Assembly: GCA_910585275.1 (NCBI GenBank)
Contig: CAJUCW010000005.1
Location: 86,708 to 150,707, forward strand
Origin: an uncultured Muribaculaceae bacterium
GTDB lineage: Bacteria; Bacteroidota; Bacteroidia; Bacteroidales; Muribaculaceae
DNA length: 64,000 bases
Direction: 5' to 3'
A program made the position numbers and the translations under genes. Below, piece by piece: positions 39,662 to 48,811 of the stretch. A model generated the notes under the pieces. It was not told where the DNA came from and made no database searches. It worked only from the letters and a program-made list of their open reading frames with translations. Within the stretch, counting starts at the first letter, position 1. Every line of letters begins with the position of its first letter.

Positions 39662-42103
39662 TCACCCGGCCCGCTTCACCTTATATGTCTTACCGGCATC
39701 CGTATCCATATCATATTCGAAAACGCGGAACAAAACCGGATGCTCTTTCACGGTTTCATCGCTCAGGTCGGCATCACCCCTAACGTTTGAAATAAGTAAA
39801 GCGTTCGGGCATTCACCTCTCGCTTTTCTCAACCCCTCACCTTCGAGTGGCACGTATGACCTTATCCTTATCTTGCCGCCGATATTGGAATGGATACTTG
39901 CATCATAGAGTTGGCCTTGACGCCATGTCATGTCAATAACGAAATTGCCACGTGCCTTCAACCCTTTTACTTCCCCTTCACGCCATGTGGAAGGGATGGC
40001 AGGCAAAAGATGCGCCGCTCCGTCATGACTTTGCAGCATCATTTCGGCCATGCCGGCAGTGAATCCGAAATTACCGTCAATCTGAAAAGGGGGATGCGCA
40101 TCAAACAAATTCGGATAAAGACGCCCCTCTCCTTCATATTCCGACCCTTTCCCGGGAATCAGCAACGTGACGAAATTACGTATGATTCTGTCGGCGTGGT
40201 CCCCGTCGAGCATACGGGCCCAAAGATTAAGTTTCCAGCCTATACTCCATCCTGTAGCCTTGTCACCACGTTGCAACAGAGAGGTTTTCGCTCCCGAAAA
40301 AGCGATTGGTGTGGAATAGGGTGAAATCTGGCTTGACGGATATAGTCCGTAAAGATGGGAAACATGCCTGTGTTGGTCGTTAGGATTATCTGCATCCACG
40401 CTCCATTCTTGAAGCTGGCCGTGCCGTCCTACCCTCATCGGCCGGATTCCGCCAATAGCAGTCTTCAGTTTTGCAATATAGCCCGCATCCTCTCCTAAAA
40501 CGACGGCGCTTTTCAAGGTGTTGCAAAGCGCATCGTAAGCTATCTGGGAGTCCATCGTACATCCGGCGGTAATCCAGGAAGAACCGTAACCGTGTTCGGG
40601 CGACATCGAAGGGACAGTGACAAGATATCCTGTCTGCGGATGCTTCACCATCGCACTGAGATAAAAATCGGCGGTGCCCTTTATAACCGGATAATAACGG
40701 CGAAGAAAATCCGCGTCACCGGTGAAAAGATAATGCTCCCACAAATGGGTGGCGAGCCATGCCCCTCCGTTGGGCCACATGCCGAACTGCGCCATATCCA
40801 CGGGGCCGCAAATTCTCCAAAGATCCGTATTGTGATGTGCCGTCCATCCCTTAGCTCCGTAAAGCACCCGGGCAGTCTCCGCTCCGGTATGGCTCAAATC
40901 CTCTATAAGGTCGAACAATGGTTCGTGACACTCCGAGAGGTTAGTGACTTCCGCAGGCCAGTAGTTCATCTCAGTGTTGATGTTTATGGTGTATTTGCTG
41001 TCCCAAGGAGCATGGAAAGAATCGTTCCACACGCCTTGCAGGTTGGCAGGTTCACCACCCGGCTGAGAAGATGAAATCAGAAGATACCTTCCATACTGAA
41101 AAAGGAGAGCCAAGAGCGAAGGGTCGTAATCGTCGTTAAAACCGGCTACCCTGAGATGGGTGTCTTTCGCGACGTCCGTCACGTTTGGCAATGACAGGCT
41201 TACACGGTCAAACTGCTCCTTATAGGCCTTAGTGTGCGCTTCAAGCGCCAAACCATAACCCTTCTTCATTACATTCTTTAGCAAGGTCACCATAGTTTTT
41301 TCCGGATTTCCGCTTATATCGTCATACGCCACGAAATTAGTTGCCGATGCTATATAAACGGTGGCTTCCGAGGCATCGACCACCTTTATTCCATCTTGAA
41401 GACGAAATATCTTTCCATCGGTCTGCACCCTTATGCCGCACTTGGCGGTAAGCTTACCCGAAATTCCTTCCTGGTCTGGACCCGCGACAGTTATGTCAAG
41501 GCCATTGCGAATCACCTTTAAAGCCCCTCCTTGCGGAAGGTCATATCCCAAGGTAAAATTCAACGCCTTTTTCCCGGAAGCCGTGAGGTGCTCGACTATC
41601 ACTCCGTCGGGCAACGACGCTATGGTTTGCCGACGGAACCCGATATCCCCGCATTTATACGAAACCTCGCAAACAGATTCCGATATGTCAAGTTGCCTTT
41701 TATAAGATTCAACCTCCCCTGCATGAATGAAATCGATGTTCAGCGAACCGAGCGTAAGATATGACATTCCATGATGCGGGGTCATATAATATTTCTCGAT
41801 AAGCGACTCTGCCTCTTTTTCACGCCCTTCGAATACAAGGTTTCTTATTTCCGGCAAATGCTTCAATCCCTCGGGATTATTGTTTGAATAAGGACCGCCC
41901 GCCCAGAATGTCTCGTCGTTCAGCTGGAGGCGTTCCCTGTCAATTCCTCCGAAAACCATCGCGCCCATGCGTGAATTGCCTACCGGAAGAGCCTCCACCC
42001 ATTCCTTGGCAGGTGAAGAGTAAACCAATTTGAGAGGCCCGCTCCCCTTCCCCACGAACGGGAACAGTATCGCTACCGAAAGTAACAACGTCTTTAAATC
42101 CAT
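39662..42103 (-). CDS. GH95 alpha-L-fucosidase/alpha-L-galactosidase
   Basis: An 813-residue exported (alpha/alpha)6-barrel hydrolase with a signal peptide of about 22 residues. The family signature is clear: YSSPAKEWVEALPVGNSRMGAMVFGG in two adjoining blocks at the N-terminus, LNDETFWAGGPYS, GEPANLQGVWND, NINTEMNYWPAE, and SPEHGYGSSWITAGCTMDSQ. GH95 removes alpha-L-fucose or alpha-L-galactose by inversion. In complex corn-type xylan loci of Bacteroides ovatus the family includes an alpha-L-galactosidase, and this context favours that substrate. It is the last gene of the ten-gene run, one base after GH97. Confidence 0.9.
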   Translation of the reverse strand: MDLKTLLLSVAILFPFVGKGSGPLKLVYSSPAKEWVEALPVGNSRMGAMVFGGIDRERLQLNDETFWAGGPYSNNNPEGLKHLPEIRNLVFEGREKEAESLIEKYYMTPHHGMSYLTLGSLNIDFIHAGEVESYKRQLDISESVCEVSYKCGDIGFRRQTIASLPDGVIVEHLTASGKKALNFTLGYDLPQGGALKVIRNGLDITVAGPDQEGISGKLTAKCGIRVQTDGKIFRLQDGIKVVDASEATVYIASATNFVAYDDISGNPEKTMVTLLKNVMKKGYGLALEAHTKAYKEQFDRVSLSLPNVTDVAKDTHLRVAGFNDDYDPSLLALLFQYGRYLLISSSQPGGEPANLQGVWNDSFHAPWDSKYTININTEMNYWPAEVTNLSECHEPLFDLIEDLSHTGAETARVLYGAKGWTAHHNTDLWRICGPVDMAQFGMWPNGGAWLATHLWEHYLFTGDADFLRRYYPVIKGTADFYLSAMVKHPQTGYLVTVPSMSPEHGYGSSWITAGCTMDSQIAYDALCNTLKSAVVLGEDAGYIAKLKTAIGGIRPMRVGRHGQLQEWSVDADNPNDQHRHVSHLYGLYPSSQISPYSTPIAFSGAKTSLLQRGDKATGWSIGWKLNLWARMLDGDHADRIIRNFVTLLIPGKGSEYEGEGRLYPNLFDAHPPFQIDGNFGFTAGMAEMMLQSHDGAAHLLPAIPSTWREGEVKGLKARGNFVIDMTWRQGQLYDASIHSNIGGKIRIRSYVPLEGEGLRKARGECPNALLISNVRGDADLSDETVKEHPVLFRVFEYDMDTDAGKTYKVKRAG

Positions 42104-42104
42104 A

Positions 42105-43862
42105 TCATTGCTTTATACTCAGCACGCACGTCATTCCGCCACGTGGCTGTAACGTTATACTATTAGGTAATTCGGCAATACGATTGATTTTCCACTCGCC
42201 ATGCTCTTTATCATCAGAATCCTCAAACATTATTCCATCCACGCCTTTCCCCTCGGGAATAATCCGAGAGAAGTCCACTCTCAAATCGCGCAACGGCTCA
42301 TCTGTGCCGTTAATAACCGATATCCACCATCTGTCGCCCTTCTTTCTGGCAATAGCGGCATATTTGCCGGGATATCCGCAGAGAAGTTTGGTGTCGTCCC
42401 ATGCGGCGGGAAGTCCGGATATATAATCGCGTACTTCCTCCGGCTGGGCAAGGATGCTTTCGGGACGGTCGGCAATATGCTGTATGCCCGATTCATAAAG
42501 CGACGTCAACGCCAGTTCGTGGGCATGCGTAGTGATATGGGGATGTTGAGAATCCGAGAACGCACAAGGGGTATAGTCCATCGACCCAACCACATTTCTT
42601 GTAAAAGGAATTGTGGCGTTATGGCAGGCAGCCTTTTCGGTAAATGTCGGGACGTTGTTATACCATTCCGCACCATACACAGCCTCAACACTCACAAGAT
42701 TAGGATAAGTGCGCTGCCATCCTCTCGGCAAAGTGGCGCCATGAAAATTCACAGTGAGGCGATGGCGTGCCGCAGCCTCAAGCAATTCAGCCATAAATTT
42801 CAGATTCATATTGGTGTCGCCCGAGAAAAAGTCAATCTTCACTCCGGTGATTCCCAAATCTTCACACCATTTGAACTCCTTTTCCAGATTATCCGCCGTA
42901 TTAAGCCTGTATTTCGGTCCAGGGGCGCCGTTGACCCAGCCGACAGAAGAATTATACCATATCAATGGCCTCACCCCCTTACGGCGCGCATAAGCCACGG
43001 CATCCTCAATGCTCTTACCGTCTTTCATTTCGTCCCATTCGGCATCTATGAGCACATAAGGAAGACGGAGTGTCGCGGCAAGTTCAACATATTTTTTTAT
43101 TATTTCAAAATCATTCGAACCGTGGTTATAGGCCCAATAGACCCATGAAGCTACCCCGGGCATAACCCACGATGCATCTTCCATTAGCGTAGGATGTGAA
43201 TTGTCGGTCACAAGCGTTGACTCCACAATGTCATACAAAGAGCCGGCTATCACGGTTTGCCATCCCCCGTTTTCCGGTCCGTCGGGGACAAGGTCGAAGC
43301 CATATCCACCGGTCGAATGCATGCTTGTCGCGGCATCTTCCGGCGTTATTCCAGACTCCGTCAACAATGCGAAACGACCTTCTTCAAACTCAAGAAGAGC
43401 CGGATATCCGTAGCGCGCACCCTCACGTATTTCTCCGTCAGCCGGAAAAAAGTCTTCATAGCAGTCTTTCCAGTTCTGAAGCCAATGATGAGACGGATTC
43501 AAGAAACGAATGGAAGAAGCTCCTCTTTTTTTCCATGCGACACCGTCGTTGAAAAGCCTCACCGAGAGCGTGTCTCCTTCCGGAAGAAAATAATGCAGTT
43601 CATTATATTCATTTTTACAACTTCGTTTCTTCCCTAACTTCATTTCATAAGCCACTTCAACCGGACCACACTTACCGAATTCTTCCGCACCTTCGCAGCG
43701 TAGTTCCAACAACGGGGTTGTCTTTCCATCTTCATGGAGCATTGTAAACGCAAGTCCGGATGAGACTTCGGCAACACCGAATTTCCCGTTGGGCGAAACA
43801 AAACCCCATGAAGATACAGAACAGACAAAAAACGATAACAGAGCTATCCCTTTAATCATCAT
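42105..43862 (-). CDS. GH97 glycosidase, probably retaining alpha-galactosidase
   Basis: A 585-residue exported enzyme with signal peptide (residues 1-19). The GH97 N-terminal beta-sandwich runs to ~230, followed by the barrel (WVYWAYNHGSN, PYVLIDAEWD) and a C-terminal beta domain. GVKIDFFSGD places Asp344 where retaining GH97 alpha-galactosidases have the nucleophile; inverting SusB-type alpha-glucosidases lack it. Glu393 in SVEAVYGAEW is the probable acid/base. It would remove alpha-galactose from xylan side chains. It starts 20 bases after the cytosolic GH43 gene. Confidence 0.87.
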   Translation of the reverse strand: MMIKGIALLSFFVCSVSSWGFVSPNGKFGVAEVSSGLAFTMLHEDGKTTPLLELRCEGAEEFGKCGPVEVAYEMKLGKKRSCKNEYNELHYFLPEGDTLSVRLFNDGVAWKKRGASSIRFLNPSHHWLQNWKDCYEDFFPADGEIREGARYGYPALLEFEEGRFALLTESGITPEDAATSMHSTGGYGFDLVPDGPENGGWQTVIAGSLYDIVESTLVTDNSHPTLMEDASWVMPGVASWVYWAYNHGSNDFEIIKKYVELAATLRLPYVLIDAEWDEMKDGKSIEDAVAYARRKGVRPLIWYNSSVGWVNGAPGPKYRLNTADNLEKEFKWCEDLGITGVKIDFFSGDTNMNLKFMAELLEAAARHRLTVNFHGATLPRGWQRTYPNLVSVEAVYGAEWYNNVPTFTEKAACHNATIPFTRNVVGSMDYTPCAFSDSQHPHITTHAHELALTSLYESGIQHIADRPESILAQPEEVRDYISGLPAAWDDTKLLCGYPGKYAAIARKKGDRWWISVINGTDEPLRDLRVDFSRIIPEGKGVDGIMFEDSDDKEHGEWKINRIAELPNSITLQPRGGMTCVLSIKQ

Positions 43863-43882
43863 GAATATTATTCATTAAGAAA

Positions 43883-44872
43883 TCAATTTCCTCCTCCGTC
43901 GATAGTCTGGATATTGCCGTCTTCATCGTATGTAAGTTCGCATACTTTCAAGCTGCGGAGCCATGATTTACCTCCCGACGGGACGCTGTCATGATGGAAG
44001 AGATACCATTTGCCGCCATATTCGGCTATTGAATGGTGTGTGGTCCATCCCACTACCGGAGTAAGGATTACCCCCTTATATACGAATGGGCCATAAGGAT
44101 TGTCGCCGACGGCATAACAAAGAAGATGGCTATCGCCAGTAGAATAGGAAAAATAATATTTGCCATTATACTTATGCACCCACGAAGCCTCGAAGAAGCG
44201 ATGTGGGTCATCGGCCCTCAGCGGCATTCCATTCTCGTCAACCACCTGCACCGCACGCGGCTCTTCGGCAAACTGAAGCATATCGTCGCTTAGACGCACA
44301 CAACGGCTTGGCAACGACGGCTCCCCGTTTTCCGGAAGCACCGCACTTTCAAGCGCCTTGTTGTCACGATAACGCTGCAACTGGCCTCCCCATAGGCCAC
44401 CGAAATATAGATAATAACCATCGTCTTCCTTTAGCACGCAGATATCCATCGAATAACTCCCCCTTATAGGATCGGGCTCCGCTATGAACGGACCTTCAGG
44501 TTTATCCGAAACGGCAACGCCGATACGGAATATGTCATTTTTATCCTTGAGGGGAAAATAGAGGTAGTATTTACCGTCTTTCTCGGCACAGTCGCAATCC
44601 CACAACTGTCGTCCGGCCCAGGGAATATCGGCTATGTCGAGTGCTTTGCCATGGTCAGTCACCTTTCCCGTCATAGGGTCGCCGTCAATAGAGAGCACAT
44701 GCATGTCTTTCATAACATACTGGTCGCCGTTGTCGTTCTCCACATTTTCGCACTCCCAATCATGTGAAGGATAGATAAATATCTTCCCGTTGAAAACATG
44801 CACACTCGGGTCCGCCATATAGTCATCCGGGAAAAGATACCTTTTCTCAGGGTTCATCAACTTATTTTCCAT
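43883..44872 (-). CDS. Cytoplasmic GH43 beta-xylosidase/arabinofuranosidase
   Basis: A 329-residue five-bladed propeller without a signal peptide, unlike the other GH43 proteins here. The three catalytic acids are visible: Asp21 in MADPSV (base), Asp143 in YSMDICVL (pKa modulator) and Glu228 in FFEASW (acid). Start and composition match small GH43 subfamily 1 xylosidases of Bacteroides. Placed two genes after the GPH transporter, it would split imported xylo-oligosaccharides to xylose in the cytosol. Arabinofuranosidase activity cannot be excluded. Confidence 0.88.
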   Translation of the reverse strand: MENKLMNPEKRYLFPDDYMADPSVHVFNGKIFIYPSHDWECENVENDNGDQYVMKDMHVLSIDGDPMTGKVTDHGKALDIADIPWAGRQLWDCDCAEKDGKYYLYFPLKDKNDIFRIGVAVSDKPEGPFIAEPDPIRGSYSMDICVLKEDDGYYLYFGGLWGGQLQRYRDNKALESAVLPENGEPSLPSRCVRLSDDMLQFAEEPRAVQVVDENGMPLRADDPHRFFEASWVHKYNGKYYFSYSTGDSHLLCYAVGDNPYGPFVYKGVILTPVVGWTTHHSIAEYGGKWYLFHHDSVPSGGKSWLRSLKVCELTYDEDGNIQTIDGGGN

Positions 44873-44888
44873 ATCTTAAATAAGAATT

Positions 44889-46004
44889 TTAGTTTTTTGA
44901 AGAAGCCAATTCTTTCACCATAAACGGCTTCATGTTATAGTTTCGGTCAAACAATAAAGGATAGTCTGTTCTGCCTCGCATCGGAAAATCGTTTTTCCAC
45001 GACATTCCGTCCTGAGTGCCCCACCAAGTTACGCGGGCAACAATATCGGAATTTCTTTTGTATATATCCATCAACATCGCCATCCTGTCGTTCCATTCTT
45101 TGCTCACTTCTTCCGGAAGGCCTCCGGTATAGGGATTATACTTTTCCTGAAGTTCTACATTGTCACTTATATTGGCACCCCATTGAACCGTAGGAAGGGC
45201 CGACATTTCCAACTCGGTAACCATCACTTTGCACCCGGTGGCACCGAAAGCCACAATCGATTTTTCATATTCCTTGAAATCCGGATAATCCATGCCGATG
45301 TGGGTTTGCATTCCAACAGCATCTATTCGCAACCCCCTTTTTTTAAGGTCGTTCACGATTTTCACGTATGCATCACGTTTTCCCGGCACAAACATTGAAA
45401 AATCGTTGATATAAAGTTCCGCCTCCGGGTCAGCCTCATGTGCATATTCGAACGCCAACGGAATATATTCCTCTCCAAGGATTTCATAGAAAGGAGTCTT
45501 ACGGTAACTGCCGTCGTCTTCGATAGCCTCGTTGACCACTTCCCAGGTCTTCACACGTCCCTTATATCTGCCGACTACGGTGTGAATATAGTCACGCATT
45601 CTTGCTTTCAAAACGTCGGCACTTACATATTTCCCTTCCGAATCATAAGGAAACCACGGAGCAAGCTGGGAATGCCACACCAGGGTATGGCCGACTATAG
45701 CCATTCCCCTTTCCTCTCCGAATTTCACAAACTTATCGGCATCGTCCCAGAAATAAGCTCCTTCATGAGGCACTAATTTTTCATGTTTCATGCAATTCTC
45801 CGCCACAATGGAATTGAAGTGAAGCGAAACCACCGAATCCGCTTTCGGATCCCGTCCGTTCAACTGGCTGGTAGGGATTGCGCATCCCACCAGAAAATCA
45901 TTTTTGAAATGATCTTTCAAAGCCACAGTTTCCTTACCGGCAGAACTGCATCCCATCTGGGTGAAAGCCATAAAGGCTGCCGCTCCTATCAATAATAATC
46001 TCAT
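44889..46004 (-). CDS. GH10 endo-beta-1,4-xylanase lipoprotein
   Basis: A 371-residue lipoprotein with lipobox FTQMGC (Cys19), holding a single GH10 TIM barrel. Conserved parts are HTLVWHSQLAPW, WEVVNEAIED with acid/base Glu159, GMQTHIGM and MVTELEMS with nucleophile Glu264, then WWGTQDGMSW. It cuts the xylan backbone in the periplasm or at the surface. No carbohydrate-binding insert is seen, so it may process oligosaccharides more than intact polymer. Spacing is 21 bases from the transporter and 16 to the cytosolic GH43. Confidence 0.95.
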   Translation of the reverse strand: MRLLLIGAAAFMAFTQMGCSSAGKETVALKDHFKNDFLVGCAIPTSQLNGRDPKADSVVSLHFNSIVAENCMKHEKLVPHEGAYFWDDADKFVKFGEERGMAIVGHTLVWHSQLAPWFPYDSEGKYVSADVLKARMRDYIHTVVGRYKGRVKTWEVVNEAIEDDGSYRKTPFYEILGEEYIPLAFEYAHEADPEAELYINDFSMFVPGKRDAYVKIVNDLKKRGLRIDAVGMQTHIGMDYPDFKEYEKSIVAFGATGCKVMVTELEMSALPTVQWGANISDNVELQEKYNPYTGGLPEEVSKEWNDRMAMLMDIYKRNSDIVARVTWWGTQDGMSWKNDFPMRGRTDYPLLFDRNYNMKPFMVKELASSKN

Positions 46005-46025
46005 AATACTAATATTTCGGTTATT

Positions 46026-47438
46026 TTATTTGTTTCTTTCCTCGATGATACGGTTGATTTCATCGATTCTGTTGTCGTCGAGTTCATATTTTGAAATGAT
46101 ATACATCGCAAGAAGAAGTAGCATAGCCGGAATTACAGCAACAAGCCACAATATTCCCTGACATGCCGACGGAGTCTGCTGAGGCGCTTCCATATTAAAA
46201 CCGACGAACGCAAGCACAAGCCCCGGCACCACTCCTCCTAATGCCATTCCTGCCTTATAGAATATGCCTGTCAATGCATTGACAATACCCGAAATCCTTC
46301 TTCCATGCGTATATTCACCGTAAGAAATCACTTCCGGTACAAGCGCCCACATATACCCTGTGGCCACAATAACTCCTGTAGATTTCACAAACTGGGCGAT
46401 ATATACAAGCCACATGTGCTTTAACACAGGCACCATCGAAACGACATAAAGCATCGCCATGCCTATTATGGCCACAAGCAAAAAAATGTTGAACATACCT
46501 TTCTTACCGACTCTTTTCTTTATGGCGGGAATCATAGGCATGAAAATAAACGCAGGAATCGAACCAAGTCCCATAAATATAGAGAGTTCCCCGGCGCTAC
46601 CATGCATATTGTAGTTGATATAATAAGCGCCGGCCGAGTTTCCAATCGCCATCATGGCGAATGCCGTGATAAAAAAGAATGCAAGGATTCTCAACGGACG
46701 GTTATGCACGAATTCCATCCACAAATCCGAGACCTTCACATTCTCTGTCTCCGACTTGTCCATCACCACACGCTCCTTACATTGGGAAAAACAGAATATC
46801 AACAACGCAAGACCTATGCCGCCATAAAGGCACATCGTGCTGAACCATGCACTGTCATGGAGCGAAAGGTCGTCAGTCTCCGAAGGGTCAAACAGCTTTA
46901 ACACTATAGGAATGCCCATTCCAACAGCGAGGCCGCCTATATTTGCCATAAACATTCTTACCGATGTCAGTTTCGTTATTTCGGCGGTGTCTCGCGTGAG
47001 TGATGCGTTCAAGGCACCGTACGGCACGTTTACCAAGGTATAACACATCGACAATCCAATATACGTCACATAAGCATATAACAAAGATCCGGAAAACCCA
47101 TTCCAAAAACAAAGGAGGGCGAAACCGGTGAGTGGAATGCCGCCCAAAACCAGATAAGAACGGTATTTACCCATCTTCGGGTCATGTTTGTCCACAAAAG
47201 TGCCCACAAGGGGATCCCACACCACATCGATTATTCTAACAATCAAAAACATGACTGCTGCCACTGCAGGCTCAAGACCATAAACGTTTGTGTAGAAAAA
47301 CAACAGATACATGCTTATGGTCTGATATATCAGATTCTGTGCAAGGTCGCCTGAACCAAATCCGACGCACTGCAACATGGAAAGCTTATAAAAACCTTTC
47401 GATTCCGATGCTTTTCCTCTTTTTAACATTGATTCCAT
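46026..47438 (-). CDS. GPH-family sugar:cation symporter
   Basis: A 470-residue inner-membrane carrier with about 12 helices of the glycoside-pentoside-hexuronide family (MFS superfamily). The N-terminal GSGDLAQNLIYQTISMYLLF and the DVVWDPLVGTFVDK segment with GKYRSYLVLGG are hallmarks. GPH members such as XynB/XylP carry xylosides. Here it probably brings xylobiose or short arabinoxylo-oligosaccharides to the cytosolic GH43. ATG 47438 is used; an in-frame ATG three codons later is possible. It starts 10 bases after the esterase gene. Confidence 0.9.
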   Translation of the reverse strand: MESMLKRGKASESKGFYKLSMLQCVGFGSGDLAQNLIYQTISMYLLFFYTNVYGLEPAVAAVMFLIVRIIDVVWDPLVGTFVDKHDPKMGKYRSYLVLGGIPLTGFALLCFWNGFSGSLLYAYVTYIGLSMCYTLVNVPYGALNASLTRDTAEITKLTSVRMFMANIGGLAVGMGIPIVLKLFDPSETDDLSLHDSAWFSTMCLYGGIGLALLIFCFSQCKERVVMDKSETENVKVSDLWMEFVHNRPLRILAFFFITAFAMMAIGNSAGAYYINYNMHGSAGELSIFMGLGSIPAFIFMPMIPAIKKRVGKKGMFNIFLLVAIIGMAMLYVVSMVPVLKHMWLVYIAQFVKSTGVIVATGYMWALVPEVISYGEYTHGRRISGIVNALTGIFYKAGMALGGVVPGLVLAFVGFNMEAPQQTPSACQGILWLVAVIPAMLLLLAMYIISKYELDDNRIDEINRIIEERNK

Positions 47439-47448
47439 CTGTATAAAT

Positions 47449-48786
47449 TTATTCTTTTAATTCCTCGGTTGAATCGTATGGATTGTTATTCGTGGCAAAA
47501 ACGTGTTTTATGCGGATTGGATTCTTACCATGTCCCCAAAAACCGATTCTATAAACTTTAGAAGTATCCAAAGCAACGATTCCTGTCTCCAGTCTTTTCA
47601 TCATACCGTTCAATTCAGCCACAATCAGTTTGCCGCCCCCAAACTTACCCTCGTATGACTTTTCAAGATAACTTGCAGTGTCAAACACCCTGAGTTCTAC
47701 ATCGTCAGTATCTTCTCCATCCAGTTCAGCCACAAGGTAACGGTAGCCGGAAAGATTGATTGAATTCTCGAACTCCCAGCCTCCGAACCCCCACTTCCCG
47801 GTGCTGAAGACACGGGAAGAAGAATCGAACGTCCCTTCGCCCCATATCGAAGGAATGAAGTCATTGAAATCAAAAACATAGTCACCTTTTCTTGGTTTGG
47901 CTGTAAACTCAAGCGGCTTCTGTTCTGAATATGCCACATAAGGGTCTTTTACTCCCATAGTTTCCAGCATCTCCAGGGCATAGCGGCATCCGAGTACTCG
48001 ATACGTATGTGCAGTGAAGTGCAAGCCGTCGCCCTTTTGGGCAAGCCCTTCTGTCGAAACCACGCGGGCAGTTTGCAAAGTGGCGGGGAGTGTAGCGATA
48101 ACAGCATTCATATCGCCGCATATGCCGCCTTGCGATTTCCTTACCATTTCGCCGGCAAGAAGGGGAATCGACCCCGGTTCAAGTCCGAGATCCGACAAGA
48201 TGTCGTCATATAGTCTTTTAACCTTCTTGCACCAATCTTTGTCGCCGTTGTTCGATTCCCCCTGATGAAGCAAAATACCTTTTATCACCCCTTTCTCCTG
48301 AGCTTTCTTCGCACATTCAATCAAGCGTCGGTAAGGATGATTGTCGTATGCTTTCATAAAAGCCTTGAACCACTCTGCCTCTTCCGACACCGACGCCGAA
48401 TCATAATCTTTAAAAAGGTGCTCAATCCGGCAACCACCCACGGCCACAGGCACCACACCGACGCTGATTTCGTCGGGAAGGTTGTCTAACATCGTTCTGC
48501 CGAAATAGTCCATCGGCGTGAGGCCGGTATTCTCCCTTACCAAAGGAGGACAGGCCACATACCATTCGCCGAGGCTACGTTGCGGATCCTTAAAATCAAC
48601 CGTTGCCATCACCTTGAACCTTTGCGGCACGTCAAGACGGTCAAACGGCTGAATGGCGGCGTTGCCTTCCATATTGCTCTGCCCGATACAAATGTAGATA
48701 TGGAAATTGGGATCCGGCTTAGCCATAGCAGAAATATTTGTAGAAACGGCGAGCATTCCCGCCAGCAAGAGTTTAAAAAGTTTCAT
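47449..48786 (-). CDS. SGNH acetylxylan esterase (CE6/SASA-like) with a C-terminal beta module
   Basis: A 445-residue exported protein. A signal peptide (1-21) precedes an SGNH-fold esterase (25-~285): IGQSNMEG with catalytic Ser37, VPVAVGGC, LLHQGESN, and the Asp253/His256 pair in GDGLHF. These match DUF303/sialate O-acetylesterase and CE6 acetylxylan esterases; xylan neighbours favour acetylxylan. Residues ~308-437 are a second beta-rich module also found at the end of the GH5 protein encoded next door. ATG 48786 is chosen over a GTG eight codons upstream, since it begins directly with the signal peptide. Confidence 0.85.
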   Translation of the reverse strand: MKLFKLLLAGMLAVSTNISAMAKPDPNFHIYICIGQSNMEGNAAIQPFDRLDVPQRFKVMATVDFKDPQRSLGEWYVACPPLVRENTGLTPMDYFGRTMLDNLPDEISVGVVPVAVGGCRIEHLFKDYDSASVSEEAEWFKAFMKAYDNHPYRRLIECAKKAQEKGVIKGILLHQGESNNGDKDWCKKVKRLYDDILSDLGLEPGSIPLLAGEMVRKSQGGICGDMNAVIATLPATLQTARVVSTEGLAQKGDGLHFTAHTYRVLGCRYALEMLETMGVKDPYVAYSEQKPLEFTAKPRKGDYVFDFNDFIPSIWGEGTFDSSSRVFSTGKWGFGGWEFENSINLSGYRYLVAELDGEDTDDVELRVFDTASYLEKSYEGKFGGGKLIVAELNGMMKRLETGIVALDTSKVYRIGFWGHGKNPIRIKHVFATNNNPYDSTEELKE

Positions 48787-48811
48787 GACTCTATCGTTAA
48801 TATAAACCACA

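Noticed and set aside
42201..43148. 315-codon open frame opposite GH97
   Set aside because: Antisense shadow without promoter or recognisable product.
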